A DNA stretch of 64,000 nucleotides from Ascaphus truei. Lineage: Eukaryota > Chordata > Amphibia > Anura > Ascaphidae. The stretch covers positions 40,079,221-40,143,220 of the forward strand of contig CM071568.1 in NCBI GenBank assembly GCA_036426205.1. Reading direction: 5' to 3'. How positions within the stretch are numbered: the first letter of the stretch is position 1; the number at the start of each line of letters is the position of its first letter. Below are positions 21,644 to 31,909 of this stretch, in pieces. A program made the translations under genes and the position numbers. The notes under the pieces were generated by a model that worked only from the letters and a program-made list of their open reading frames with translations, did not search any database and was not told where the DNA came from.

Positions 21644-22520
21644 CCCAAAAATGCCAATTCAGCATAAGGAAAAAAAGTAGATAAAATAAAAACTATCCAC
21701 TGTGGAACTATATGACAGTGTATAATCAGATGAGTACAATAGGGAGTATGGAGCAAACCCCTGTCTTAACTGATCTAAAGATGGGAGAATCCATCAGATG
21801 CAGTATGATGTAACACCTCTATCGCTGGAGAAAGGAGGACACATGTCTATGGGTAAGGCTGCCTGTATTTAGATGTAATGTAATGCAACATTAGGGAGCA
21901 GATCGTAATATTACCCTATATATAGGGAAGAGAAAAACATGGGATATATTAAACACCACACTTATGACTCACTATCATAAATGGAGAGAGAAAGATGCAT
22001 ATCTAGAGTGCCTAAATCCAACACACAATAAAACTTATATCAGAGAGGGTGGACAATAGCAATGATGACAGGGGGATTTAATACTTTCCAGTTCACTGTA
22101 AACAGATTCCAGCATAGCAATAACTACATTGTAATCAGTTTCTAATTTAAAGGGAATAACAAAATGTAACAATATCAAGGACATTCTAGTTTAAGTATGG
22201 CCATACAGACCTCCTATACAGGGCTATGTGAACCACGTGGCTACAGTTATCATTGGTACAAATTCGGTGTACTATTCCTGTATGAAAGGGATCAGATTTA
22301 GAGATAGGTGAATCTGCCCAAATCCATTTCCTAGATTTTCTCTAATTTTCAACCCCAATTCTGTTTCACGGTGTAAAATCCACAAACGGATTTGGTCAGT
22401 TTAAATCCGCACGGATTCATCAAAATCCGCCATTGGATAGAACCCATGGATGGATTTGTAGAATGCAATCCGCAGATTCAAAAATCCGGTGGTGGATTCT
22501 TATTGTATTGTATTGTATGT
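21644..22520. other. Intergenic DNA with a possible short MITE near 22292-22500
   Basis: No gene seen. From 22292 the block AGAGATAGGTGAATCTGCC and the many copies of AATCCGC resemble the fold-back element at 25651-26027 (AGAGATGGGCG, AATCCGC), so a diverged relative probably lies here. From about 22501 the sequence becomes the start of an antisense LINE tail that continues at 25237. Confidence 0.35.
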
Positions 22521-22536
22521 CTTTATTTATATAGCG
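22521..22536. repeat. Target-site duplication of PLE-1, left copy
   Basis: The 16-mer CTTTATTTATATAGCG occurs here and again at 25237-25252. Removing PLE-1 and one copy restores a continuous antisense LINE tail (TATGT before, CCAAAAGTG after). Confidence 0.8.
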
Positions 22537-22683
22537 AACTTAAAGTGATTTGTTACCGGCGCTAACCACACCCAATCTGTGATAAAATAGTGCACAAAAT
22601 TAAAATTCAAAACAAATGTGTCAAGGTGATCACTGATCAAATTCTCAACCTTCCAGGAATGTGTACAGATTCCTTTCAAAAGT

Positions 22684-23153
22684 AGCTTGTCCGGGATGGG
22701 AAGGGAGCGAAGATAGCAGGGATACACCATGAAAAATAAAAAATAAATGCATACAATAGTGTAATAAGTTCTTTTCAATCTGGATAAAACATGTATGTCT
22801 TGGCTCTATAGCAATGCCTACTTACAGCAGGTCAAAAGGTAAAAAGCATTGATCTACACAGCAGGTAGAAAGGTGTCAGGATCTTCAGGAACAACAGCCC
22901 AGGTTTACAGCATAAGAAATCAGCACCTCAGCTCAGACGTCAGTATATGTGAGTGGATCAGAGACATGCAAAAGAAAGGCAGACCATAGTGTCGATCGTG
23001 CATAAAATTTATATAAACAAACAACAAATTTTAGGAATTGTACTCACATTGTATACATAATCATAGTTCACATAAGGCTTTACTTGAGGCAAATGGAGTG
23101 CTGGTTCAGTGTGGAGCAGCTCACCGGGGATCTTCTCCTTAGACTCACAACAG
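22684..23153 (-). repeat. PLE-1 inverted arm, 3' copy (470 bp)
   Basis: Reverse complement of 24769-25238 over 470 bp with no length difference and, in the parts I checked, essentially no mismatches. The arm starts AGCTTGTCCGGGATGGG and ends GACTCACAACAG. Confidence 0.85.
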
Positions 23154-23285
23154 ACCGGGTGGGAGATGGCGTCTGACGTCACATCCGCTGTTGGGGTGAC
23201 GGCATCCAGTCTTGGAGGCAAACGGTGGGGGAACTCAGCAACTCTGAAGCCTTCAGTAGAAAGAGCAGCTGCAGCAATGAAAGTG

Positions 23286-23326
23286 GCTCTACGCGTTTCG
23301 TCGTACTAGACAACTTCCTCAGGAGC
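23286..23326 (-). ncRNA. Type I hammerhead ribozyme motif of PLE-1
   Basis: Minus-strand order is GCTC (stem I), CTGAGGA (core, fits CUGANGA), an extra A, GTTGT paired with ACGAC around the loop CTAGT (stem II), GAAA core merging into the palindrome ACGCGT in place of stem III, A at the cleavage position, and GAGC closing stem I. Every conserved core position is present. Palindromic ACGCGT hammerheads are a described feature of Penelope-like elements and are thought to act as dimers. Self-cleavage would define RNA ends of the element; activity is inferred, not shown. Confidence 0.75.
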
Positions 23327-23889
23327 AATGAATAATTCTCAAATGAGTTGTGGGTTTATATATACTAAACAATTGAACAAATAAGCAATTAACCAATTTA
23401 ATATAACAATTATATAATTGAAAATTTAAAAGATACACTGGTTCTCCCATAAATAGGTACATAACTCAGTGTTCAAAAACGGCGCAGTGTTAATACAAAT
23501 AGGCATTTAAAACAACATCTAAGTAAATAAAATATCTAAGTAAATAAAATTCAGGATCTAATCATGATAATATTCTAGGTATTTATAGGGAGCCATAACT
23601 AATTGGTTCTTATGTACTCACAGAGCAAAAACGAGGGAGAGAGAGGGGAGAAGAATATAAGAGTGAATTAGTAACATATTAGTAACATATTAAGATTGAT
23701 TAAAATATACACTTATATGTATCAAACGTAATAAAAAATATAAATATACATAAAATATATATAAATATAAAAAAACCTTTGTTCATTTAGTAAGTGACCC
23801 AATATTGATAATAAAAGGCACCTGACATATAGCTAATGTCAGTGGGAGAGGTCGCAGAACAGAGATAAGGGGCCCGAGCAGACCGTGCA

Positions 23890-24755
23890 TTAGATAAGAA
23901 ATGGGATAATCTCAAATTCTGCATTAAGCCCATTTGGCATTAATGTTTTTAATTTGTGTATCCAATACATCTCACGTCTGCTCAGATCTACATCTCTGCT
24001 GCGACCCCTCCAGTGTTGTCGCACATGCTCAATGGCAGTGAATTTTAGTCCTTTAGTATTGGAATTGTGGTACTTAGCAAAATGTTTGGACACACTACTG
24101 TATGCGTTAGTATGCTTCTCCTAATATTGCTGAGGTGTTCTACAATACGTGTTCTGATGGCTCTTTTAGTTTTTCCCACGTATTGTAGTCCACAGGGGCA
24201 TTCTAATAGGTATATGACATAGTCACTATAACAATTCATATATTGCTTTATTTTAAAGTGTTCTTTGGTTACATTACACATAAAGTTCTTTTTGTCTGTC
24301 TGTTTATGTTCACATGCCTTGCACATTGTGCAACCAAAGAAGCCCTCCAGATTCTGAAGCCATCCTTTATTTGTTGTTTCTATCTTTTTTAGGGCACTTG
24401 GAGCGACAATACTCTTCAGATTTTGTGCTTTTTTAAAAATTATTTTTGGGTTCTCTGGGAGTGTGCTATTTAAAATTGGGTCACTCTTTAAAACATACCA
24501 ATGTTTTCGAATAATTTTACCAATATTGCTGGCATCTTTATTGTAAGTTGTCAGAAAAGCTGTGTCAAATACATTGTTTTTTACTAATGGTGTTATTTCT
24601 TTTTTAGGTTCCAATAAATCTTTTCTATCCAGGTTTTTCGCTTTATTGAACGCAGTGTCTAAAATTTCTTTCTTATAGTTCTTTTGTTTAAAGCGTGACT
24701 CCAAAGTTTTGCACTGTTCTTCAAATACAGTTTCTTCCGTGCAATTCCTACGCAT
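23890..24755 (-). pseudogene. PLE-1 ORF, C-terminal part: post-RT region, zinc-finger-like linker and GIY-YIG endonuclease
   Basis: Two overlapping frames, 24045-24755 and 23890-24093, together give the end of a PLE protein, which combines a telomerase-related reverse transcriptase with a GIY-YIG nicking endonuclease. Features in order are FEEQCKTLESRFKQKNY (region after the RT thumb), CTMCKACEHKQ (cysteine-rich linker), YVIYLLECPCGLQYVGKT (GIY-YIG core), R and H residues of the nuclease (RTRIVEHLSNIRR), a frameshift in the 24045-24110 overlap, then VSKHFAKYHN-like sequence and RREMYWIHKL, where E is the metal-binding glutamate. One frameshift and loss of the RT make it non-functional. Confidence 0.8.
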
Positions 24756-24768
24756 TCTTCTAAATTGG

Positions 24769-25238
24769 CTGTTGTGAGTCTAAGGAGAAGATCCCCGGTG
24801 AGCTGCTCCACACTGAACCAGCACTCCATTTGCCTCAAGTAAAGCCTTATGTGAACTATGATTATGTATACAATGTGAGTACAATTCCTAAAATTTGTTG
24901 TTTGTTTATATAAATTTTATGCACGATCGACACTATGGTCTGCCTTTCTTTTGCATGTCTCTGATCCACTCACATATACTGACGTCTGAGCTGAGGTGCT
25001 GATTTCTTATGCTGTAAACCTGGGCTGTTGTTCCTGAAGATCCTGACACCTTTCTACCTGCTGTGTAGATCAATGCTTTTTACCTTTTGACCTGCTGTAA
25101 GTAGGCATTGCTATAGAGCCAAGACATACATGTTTTATCCAGATTGAAAAGAACTTATTACACTATTGTATGCATTTATTTTTTATTTTTCATGGTGTAT
25201 CCCTGCTATCTTCGCTCCCTTCCCATCCCGGACAAGCT
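24769..25238 (+). repeat. PLE-1 inverted arm, 5' copy (470 bp)
   Basis: Inverted partner of 22684-23153. Its inner border lies 13 bp upstream (minus sense) of the first methionine of the surviving ORF, and its outer border abuts the right target duplication. Confidence 0.85.
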
Positions 25239-25380
25239 TTATTTATATAGCGCCAAAAGTGTACTCAGCGTTTCACAAAGAATACAGTACAGGGAATTAT
25301 AATTATACAATAAGTGCAGCAAAATCAGACAATAGGAAAGGAAATCCCTGCCTCGAAGAGCTTACAATCTAAGAGGTTTA
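25237..25380 (-). mobile_element. Antisense LINE tail that hosts PLE-1
   Basis: CTTTATTTATATAGCGCC, then TTCACAAAGAATACAGTACA and CGAAGAGCTTACAATCTAAG form the reverse complement of a common LINE 3' tail (compare AGATTGTAAGCTC and GCTATATAAATAAAG at 49940-50100). The portion before the insertion is 22501-22536. Confidence 0.6.
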
Positions 25381-25650
25381 ATGGGAAACTTACAGAGACA
25401 GCAGGTGAGGGAGTAAGTGCTGTAGATGGCAGTGCTTTGTCACAATGGGTGGTAGGAGTGACTGAGTGTGGGACATTAGCCATGAGGGCAGGCTATTGGG
25501 ATGCTTGATTTGTGGGGTAAAATTTAAGGAAGGTCAGTGTTAAATGAAAAGGTTAACACCATTTACGGGGGAAGAGGTGGCAGGGAGGCATGAGTGAGAT
25601 CAGGTGTGTATGTCTAGCTTCAGGCTTAGGGAAGATCCCCAGATCTTATG

Positions 25651-26027
25651 AAGTCTCACACTGCTAGGCCTCAATGAAGATATAGATCTGATTAGAGATG
25701 GGCGTATTTTTGTGGCGGCTTTGGATCCGCAGCGGATCGGACGAACCTGTTGGCAGATTCAGCAATCCGTTGGCAGATTTTTAAATTTGCTGAATCCGCA
25801 GATTGTATTCTACAAATCCGCCTGTGGGTTGCGGAATCCGAGGAGTGTATTGGTAATAATAATAAAAAAATCCTCAAAACGAGAATCGCCCTTTTTGAGA
25901 TTGATCCACTGAAATCTGCAGCCCAAAGGAACCTTTTGATCCGCTGCGGATCCAAAGACGCCAAAAAAAAATACGCCCGCCTCTAATCAGATCTATTTCT
26001 TCATTGAGGCCTAGCAGTGTGAGACTT
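25651..26027. mobile_element. Fold-back element with about 89-bp arms
   Basis: Left arm 25651-25738 and right arm 25938-26027 are near-perfect reverse complements. They share CACTGCTAGGCCTCAATGAA, AGATCTGATTAGAG, GGGCGTATTTTT and GGATCCGCAGCGGATC. Between them are 199 bp rich in AATCCGC. The AGAG..GGGCG part resembles an ordinary MITE end, but the inverted match runs outward past it for more than 40 bp. No ORF of note. Confidence 0.65.
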
Positions 26028-26089
26028 TTAATCTGAAAAATCTAGAAAGTCTCTATTTTGGAGAGTTGACTGAATCTATCACCTACTAA

Positions 26090-26230
26090 CCTTTTGGCCA
26101 AAGGGTTAAACTAAATGACCCTTTTTCATGAGCAGATAAGCACTGAGGTATTGCACTATATGTCGTGTCATTTTCTATAATGCGCTGGCCTTTCTGTTTT
26201 TGTTTCTATCACCTCCTACAACTCCCATTT
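26090..26230 (+). repeat. Rep-A fragment
   Basis: CTTTTGGCCAAAGGGTTAAA and CTAAATGACCCTTTTTCATG match Rep-A. The rest of the repeat is missing. Confidence 0.5.
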
Positions 26231-27180
26231 TGACATTTTGACATGTTCAATAGCTTTCGCTCTCAGTCATACCAGATTACAATTGCGATGTGTGAAGAAA
26301 TGTTGAGACACCCTACAGCGTATAAGAAAAGGTCAATTATATTTGTTTTGCATGCTTTTGATCAGCATTAAGAGTAAAACAGTTGTGGGTGTAAAGGATA
26401 TGTGTTGGTGTTTTTTACTAATAATAAATGTAACTTTTTTGGGGTGTTGTTCCTATGTGAATATTTGATCATGTTACCACAGAAATCTCATCATGCAAAA
26501 AAGTAATAATGGCTTGCTGATTGCGATCTGAAGTCTCTGTGAGTGGCAATGAGCAAGTTTAACTGGTGGAGGCAGAGTTAAATCCCCACCAGCTCCACAA
26601 TGGAAGCAGGAACCATGTCAAAGGGGTAAATATGTTGACAAAAGAATCAACCAGTCAAAATCTGTCCATAATGCAACAATAAAACCAACATAAAGTAGCT
26701 GTATGGGAAGATCTATCAATCTGCTAGTACGATGGGTATTAATAAGCACCCCCAAATTGCAAGCTAGTTAGTAGAAATATACTGTAAGGCATTTATCAAA
26801 GTCTCCCAGCTGCAAATCCAGGGCAAGCCCGAGCAAAAATATAGAGAGGGGCTCACGAAGGTACAATAATTGGTATCTATCAAAGATAGATCCTGCGTTA
26901 ACTGCCAAAGACTTGAATGGACATTAAAGCTGGTCGAGTTTGGCACCCCTTATTAGAGCTTAGTTATTCCCCTCTCCCTCAACCTATCATTCTCCCAAAA
27001 AGTGCTGAACTTCGTGACATAAGGAAGCACTACCCTGATCTCTCAATTATTGCTTCCTACTTTATCTTTGTGTATATTAAGGAAGTAATGCTGGAATTCC
27101 CTTAGCTGTTCTATGATATATCAAAGAGTGATCCCACGTTCACGGACACTGACTCTTAACACAGTAACGCTGTGTGATAA
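26231..27180. other. Intergenic DNA, no gene seen
   Basis: AT-rich; no element or coding motif recognised. Confidence 0.5.
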
Positions 27181-27655
27181 CCCATATTATAGGCTAAATC
27201 TGTAAAGTTCCGGGCATTATTGAAATCCCTGCTCTCTGATTTGTCAAAATTCCGGGCATTATTCATTCAGAAATGCCCGGAATTTTTGGCATCTTGCCAA
27301 TTCACCTTTCAGAGATGCAGGGAGCGCACTGAGAATTTCAAATTAAAAAAGGCCAAATGTAAAACTTTTACATGTCCGCTCCTCTCACAGCATAGCAGCA
27401 TATGCAGTCTGTCTCTCACAGCTTCACCTCCGTTCCTCTCCTCACGCACAGCAACATAGTGTATGCAGTCTCTCTGTCTCTCTGTCTCTCTCTCAGAGTG
27501 CTAGTGCTATCAGAAGCGGGTCTCAACTAGTAGTCTCAACTAGTAACTTTGTTACTTGCAGCAAAGTAATATTTCTTCCACCACTTGTATAGCTTGTGCT
27601 GAGGTAATTATTATTTGATATATATTTAGTTTGTAGTTAAAATCACTGTCCCCCC

Positions 27656-27948
27656 NNNNNNNNNNNNNNNNNNNNNNNNNNNNNNNNNNNNNNNNNNNNN
27701 NNNNNNNNNNNNNNNNNNNNNNNNNNNNNNNNNNNNNNNNNNNNNNNNNNNNNNNNNNNNNNNNNNNNNNNNNNNNNNNNNNNNNNNNNNNNNNNNNNNN
27801 NNNNNNNNNNNNNNNNNNNNNNNNNNNNNNNNNNNNNNNNNNNNNNNNNNNNNNNNNNNNNNNNNNNNNNNNNNNNNNNNNNNNNNNNNNNNNNNNNNNN
27901 NNNNNNNNNNNNNNNNNNNNNNNNNNNNNNNNNNNNNNNNNNNNNNNN
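27656..27948. other. Assembly gap (293 N)
   Basis: A run of undetermined bases flanked on the left by CCCCC and on the right by CCCCTCACCTC. The flanking low complexity is the likely cause of the gap. Any frame drawn across it is meaningless. Confidence 1.
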
Positions 27949-28155
27949 CCCCTCACCTCTCTCTTTTATCCCCCTCACCTCTCTATCTTCTCCCCTCTCT
28001 CTCTTCCCCCCTCACCTCTCTCTTTTATCCCCCTCACCTCTCACTCTTCTCCCCCTCACCTCTCTCTCTTCTCCCCTCTCTCTCTTCCCCCATCACCTCT
28101 CTCTTTTATCCTCCTCATCTCTCTCTCTTCTCCTCCCCCCCCTCACCTCTCTCTA
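27949..28155. repeat. Pyrimidine-rich minisatellite
   Basis: Almost pure C and T on the plus strand, with recurring CTCACCTCTCTCTTTTATCC and TCTTCTCCCCTCTCTCTC units in a repeat of roughly 60 bp. It runs directly out of the gap, so the full array is probably longer. Confidence 0.85.
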
Positions 28156-28205
28156 TTTATTAAAAAAGCCTAAATTTAGCCTATAATAGTAATAATCCCC
28201 TCAGA

Positions 28206-28283
28206 ACAGGGCATTACTGGCCAATAATGCCCTGGCCTTCAACTCTTCCAGCCAGGGCATTATTGGCCAGTAATGGCCTATTC
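28206..28283. repeat. Hairpin of GGGCATTA palindromes
   Basis: Left arm AGGGCATTACTGGCC..AATGCCCTGG and right arm CCAGGGCATTATTGGCC..GTAATGGCC are inverted copies separated by a short spacer containing CTTCAACTCTTCC. Each arm is itself an imperfect palindrome. Confidence 0.6.
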
Positions 28284-28300
28284 TTCTGGGATTATTACTT

Positions 28301-29088
28301 AATTGTAGCTTTGTGAATCTTGCCCTATGTATCACGCTTCCCTCTTTTGCCATCAAGCAGACACTATAATGTTCATTTTGCAACATGCTTGTTAGCATTA
28401 TTGTATCAGTACTTGAAACCTATTTGGCTCTGCTTGTATCAGTGAACCGTTTTGGCAGCATTTATATGAAGCAACAGAAGGAGGTACAGTACTGTACACG
28501 AGCGAATACAGAATGTATTACATTTTGCATTTTGGTGGGGGATTTTTAAAATCAAAAACAAGAACTTCTAGAGCTGAAGTATAACAGATTTGCACTAAAG
28601 GAGTAATTTAATATTGTCCAAACCAACTGATCGCAAAAATCTCCATTGACATAAATGGGACAATCTAGAATCACATATTAAATGTAACATCTTAATCAAG
28701 GATTTTATCTCAAGCTCCTCAAATGTGTGCCTGTCCTAAAACCTATGAAGTATCTGACTTTTCTAGGCACAATATGACTACTAGCACCTTTTAATGTCCT
28801 AAAAGGTGATTAACATTTGATATTCTTGTATATGCTTATACAAAACAACACCATGTACCGGCACCTATATATAAACCATAACCCTAAGGTGATATCTGAC
28901 CAGAAGATGATACAGTCCTTAGTGTCCAAACAATGTCCAATTGGATCTTGATTGTATTCTCATGACATATGTGGATAGATAAAGAAAGAGATCATAGTGC
29001 AACACTGACACAAAATGAAATAAAAAAAACAATACTCAGACACTACATAAACCAACAGGAAACACAGAAGGCTACTGTTAATATCAAA
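28301..29088. other. Intergenic DNA, no gene seen
   Basis: AT-rich, no recognised element. Confidence 0.5.
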
Positions 29089-29209
29089 TTCCTCAAATTG
29101 TAGGTCTCGTCTTGGACAGAGGTACAAAGTACAGCTCTACTCACAAGCATTGCATTGTGAACTTGTGAGTAGAGCTCTGCTTTGTGCCTCTGACTTACAC
29201 TTTGAGGAA
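29089..29209. repeat. Long imperfect hairpin
   Basis: Arms 29089-29147 and 29162-29209 are reverse complements apart from an 11-nt bulge and a few mismatches, with a 14-nt loop CATTGCATTGTGAA. Landmarks are TTCCTCAAA at the base and CTCTACTCACAAG next to the loop. It could be a small MITE or a transcript that folds like a microRNA precursor. Nothing in the sequence decides between them. Confidence 0.6.
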
Positions 29210-29925
29210 CATGTTTGTCTATGTTGTGTTGGCTGCACAGCCAGGATTCTCCTCTGTTCACAGAGAAACATATTTTGGAGTAGCACTGAGGGGGGAAAAA
29301 ATGAACAAAAACTGCTGTTACAATAGAGTTTAAGTATCAAAGTCCCCGGGCTTGAAAACTGTGGGCCAGAAAAATTGCACCACATTTACCAATCTCTGTT
29401 TCTTTGAATAAGATTTGTATTATTTGATGCATGGTTTGCTTTTGCTACCAGGAGTCTTTGATAGATCATTGATATGTGATTGTCAAGAGATGCCTTGAGC
29501 CATTCCCGTGTATTATAATATTTGTGAACGAGTCCCCATCTCTAATCCGAATGTTAAAATCAGGTTTATCTCCTTCCTTCCTACCTTTATTGTACTACAA
29601 ATCCCTATCCATTAACAGGGAATTGTTTTCCAGACTACAAAAAAAAAAATTCTCAGCCCATTGAATATGTTTTATGGTATTTAATTGAATGCACATTCCC
29701 TCTGACAGACATGTATTCTTTCCCTTTGTTTAAGCGCCTTGTTAAAATAAGATCCTTGTAATGTGTAACATTTTTTAAAGGAAGCCGGGTTTTTGTGCAT
29801 CACAGTAATCCATGAGAGACATCTGCAGGCTAATCCGTGTTATATGACTACACCAAGCATAGTTGAAGTTTCTTTCCATTAAAGCAGCAGTTCCCCCACT
29901 TTGTTTTTAACCCCACTTTTTTTTA
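29210..29925. other. Intergenic DNA, no gene seen
   Basis: No recognisable gene or element. An A-run lies at about 29639-29649. Confidence 0.45.
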
Positions 29926-30676
29926 CCAGGATGGGGCTTCACTGGACCTGAAACGCACTATTTTTAGGTTCCGGGGACCTCTTTGTTCCTGAGATATGTT
30001 CCAGTATTTCTCTGCCTGCAGAAGGCCCAGGGGGATTAACACTGTGGGGGTCCCATTCAGAAGCATGGAACCACACAGAGTTAATCCTCCTGAGAAATTT
30101 ACTGTCCTCTGGGTCGCACTGGAGCAGCACAAATCGCGGCACTGAGGACAGCAGGTCTGGCTACATCTGTATGTACAGATGCAGCCACCAGTATTAGAAC
30201 TCTTACCTGGGAAATTCTGGGAGGTTCTGGGGCAGTCTCACAGTAAATGCCTCAACATTTCTGTGAGATTCTTAATGGCCCATCGGATTAACATAGTGGG
30301 GGGTCCCTGCAGTCTCATTCAAACTGAATGGGATTGCAGGGACCCCTGCTGTGTTAATCCGATGAGCCATTAAGAATCTCACAGAAATGTTGAGGCATTT
30401 ACTGTGAGACCGCCCCAGAATTTCCCAGGCACGAGTTCTAATACTGGTGGCTGCATCTGTAGCGAATTTCAGTTCTTAAAAGGAAATAAAACGACAGTTT
30501 AAATCTCCTGCATCACACAGGCCTCTTTTTATGGTCTGCGTGACGTGGAGGATTTTAAAAATAGGCAGTACCGGTGGCGACTTCACCTGTAAGTATCTTG
30601 AGATCCAAGGGGGTCCGGAGCTGAAAATAGAGCATTTCAGCTCAAGGGATCACATGCATGCACTCCTGGTAAAACC
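29926..30676. mobile_element. Fold-back element, family F, with a second fold-back nested inside
   Basis: Outer arms start TTACCAGGA at the left and end TCCTGGTAA at the right, and align as inverted copies over about 85 bp (GACCTGAAACGC against the reverse of GAGCTGAAAATAG; TTCCGGGGACC against the reverse of GGGTCCGG). The GGGTCC..GGAGCTGAA blocks recur in the hairpin array at 33207-35434 and in 57641-57969. The interior is occupied by the fold-back at 30174-30461. Confidence 0.55.
30174..30461. mobile_element. Near-perfect fold-back with TACAGATGCAGCC ends
   Basis: Arms 30174-30320 and 30326-30461 are near-identical reverse complements with a 5-nt loop (AAACT). They begin TACAGATGCAGCCACCAG, pass GTCTCACAGTAAATGCCTCA and ATCGGATTAACA, and meet at CATTC/GAATG. 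The same end TACAGATGCAGCCA occurs at 41251. No coding capacity. Confidence 0.8.
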
Positions 30677-31453
30677 AAAAAGGGGGAGGGCTCCGGAGAA
30701 GGGTAATGCTGCTTTAAATTTAGTCTAAAAACAGCACATTGTTTAAAGCTGTTTATTGAGGTTATATGGTACCTCTAAAGTCATTCAGTCCTCCAGTACC
30801 TATGATTTAAAAGACCTACTTTAAATCAGATATGAATCAAAGTAAAACAAGATTTCTTTATATTGTTCTCCAAGTAGTGAATGCTTTTTTTACAGCAGAT
30901 TATCCTTAAATTGATATATAAGGTTTACAAGGTTTGAAATAGCAAAGCTCCCTGTATCCTATATGAGATTAACTCATATAATGTTAGTAACTCTTGCACC
31001 CTTGATCATGTACAACTTTTTAAATAAGACATTTTTTTTATAATGATTTTTTTTTTTTTTTTTAATCTCAAGTGTCTGAGATTATCCTGGGGACCTCAGA
31101 CTGCCCTGGGCTCCGGGGAGGGTTCCGTTTTGACCATCCGGCCACTTAAAACAGCATTCTGACACTTTTATCTTCTTAATGGATTATGGATTTTAAAATA
31201 TAAAATATAAAAACAACATCAGGAAGTAATCAGCACAGTGAAAGAAAAAAATTAAAACAGCGCTCTAAATGAGGATTAACCAGTGACAAGTGATATAAAG
31301 TGATATACACAGTGAATGAAAAATGTAATTTATATATAATCGGTGATGGTGAAAGTGACCAGACAAGAGACAATAAAGTGCAAAAAATGCAAATTAAAAT
31401 ATGCTGCTCATAAACCCTATTAGGGACGGTCCACAGGATTCCCTCTTGTAGAA
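30677..31453. other. Intergenic DNA, no gene seen
   Basis: AT-rich with a T-run at about 31048-31065. No recognised element. Confidence 0.45.
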
Positions 31454-31909
31454 GCTTGTAATGGATGAAGGGGAGCGCAACTCAATCGGTGATGTACATA
31501 AAAAATATAAAAAAACAATATAGTGCAACAACGTCTTTATAGAATATTCAGTTTATGGAGACTTCTTTAAATTCAAGACTCACATTCTTTCAGGTTATAA
31601 CAAGCATTTTCCCAAACTGTGGCAACATAAAGACGTTGTTGCACTACTGTTGAGGCCCCTTTTAATCTCCTACATCCCCAAATTTTTTCGGGGATATTTC
31701 CGAATGTCACGCGAGACAGCGCTAATAGCGCTAATACAATGAAACGTCTGCTGCGCCTAAAAATACCGGGACATGCCGCAAATGTCCGCGGTTTTAAAAG
31801 CCGCGCCGAAACGGCCGCACGAGACTGAAGGCGGCCGCCACTGTATATTGTTTTTTTTTTTAATGTTTTTTCACCGATTGAGTTGCGCTCCCCTTCATCC
31901 ATTACAAGT
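31454..31909. repeat. Nested inverted repeat with a CpG-rich core
   Basis: Outer arms are 31457-31495 and 31873-31909, sharing GGATGAAGGGGAGCGCAACT and CAATCGGTGA, and a poly-A/poly-T extension follows. Inner arms GCAACAACGTCTTTAT (31523-31538) and ATAAAGACGTTGTTGC (31627-31642) are also inverted copies. A CpG-rich block (31700-31845) lies between inner and outer arms on the right side only. The family is unidentified. Confidence 0.55.

Larger units (their letters stand above)
22537..25236 (-). mobile_element. PLE-1: 5'-truncated Penelope-like element with inverted terminal arms
   Basis: A 2.7-kb insertion sits in an antisense LINE tail, bounded by the perfect 16-bp duplication at 22521-22536 and 25237-25252. 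In minus-strand order it contains an inverted arm (24769-25238), the C-terminal part of the PLE ORF (24755-23890), a 3' UTR with a hammerhead-like motif (23326-23286), the second arm (23153-22684) and about 150 bp of tail. Penelope-like elements are known for partial terminal repeats in direct or inverted arrangement and for variable target duplications. The reverse-transcriptase palm is absent because the ORF begins right beside the inner border of the arm. Confidence 0.85.
27181..28300. repeat. Cluster of GGGCATTATT palindromes around a gap and a CT-rich repeat
   Basis: The left border carries TTATAGGCTAAAT, then TTCCGGGCATTATT twice, the second forming a hairpin with AATGCCCGGAA (27251-27283). 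The right border carries the reversed ATTTAGCCTATAATA (28171-28187) and then GGGCATTACTGGCC with its inverted copies (28206-28283). This suggests one inverted-repeat element whose interior holds the pyrimidine-rich repeat and the sequence gap. The element cannot be completed because of the gap. Confidence 0.4.

Noticed and set aside
27552..27978. Frames spanning the run of undetermined bases
   Set aside because: Most codons are unknown, so the frame has no evidential value.
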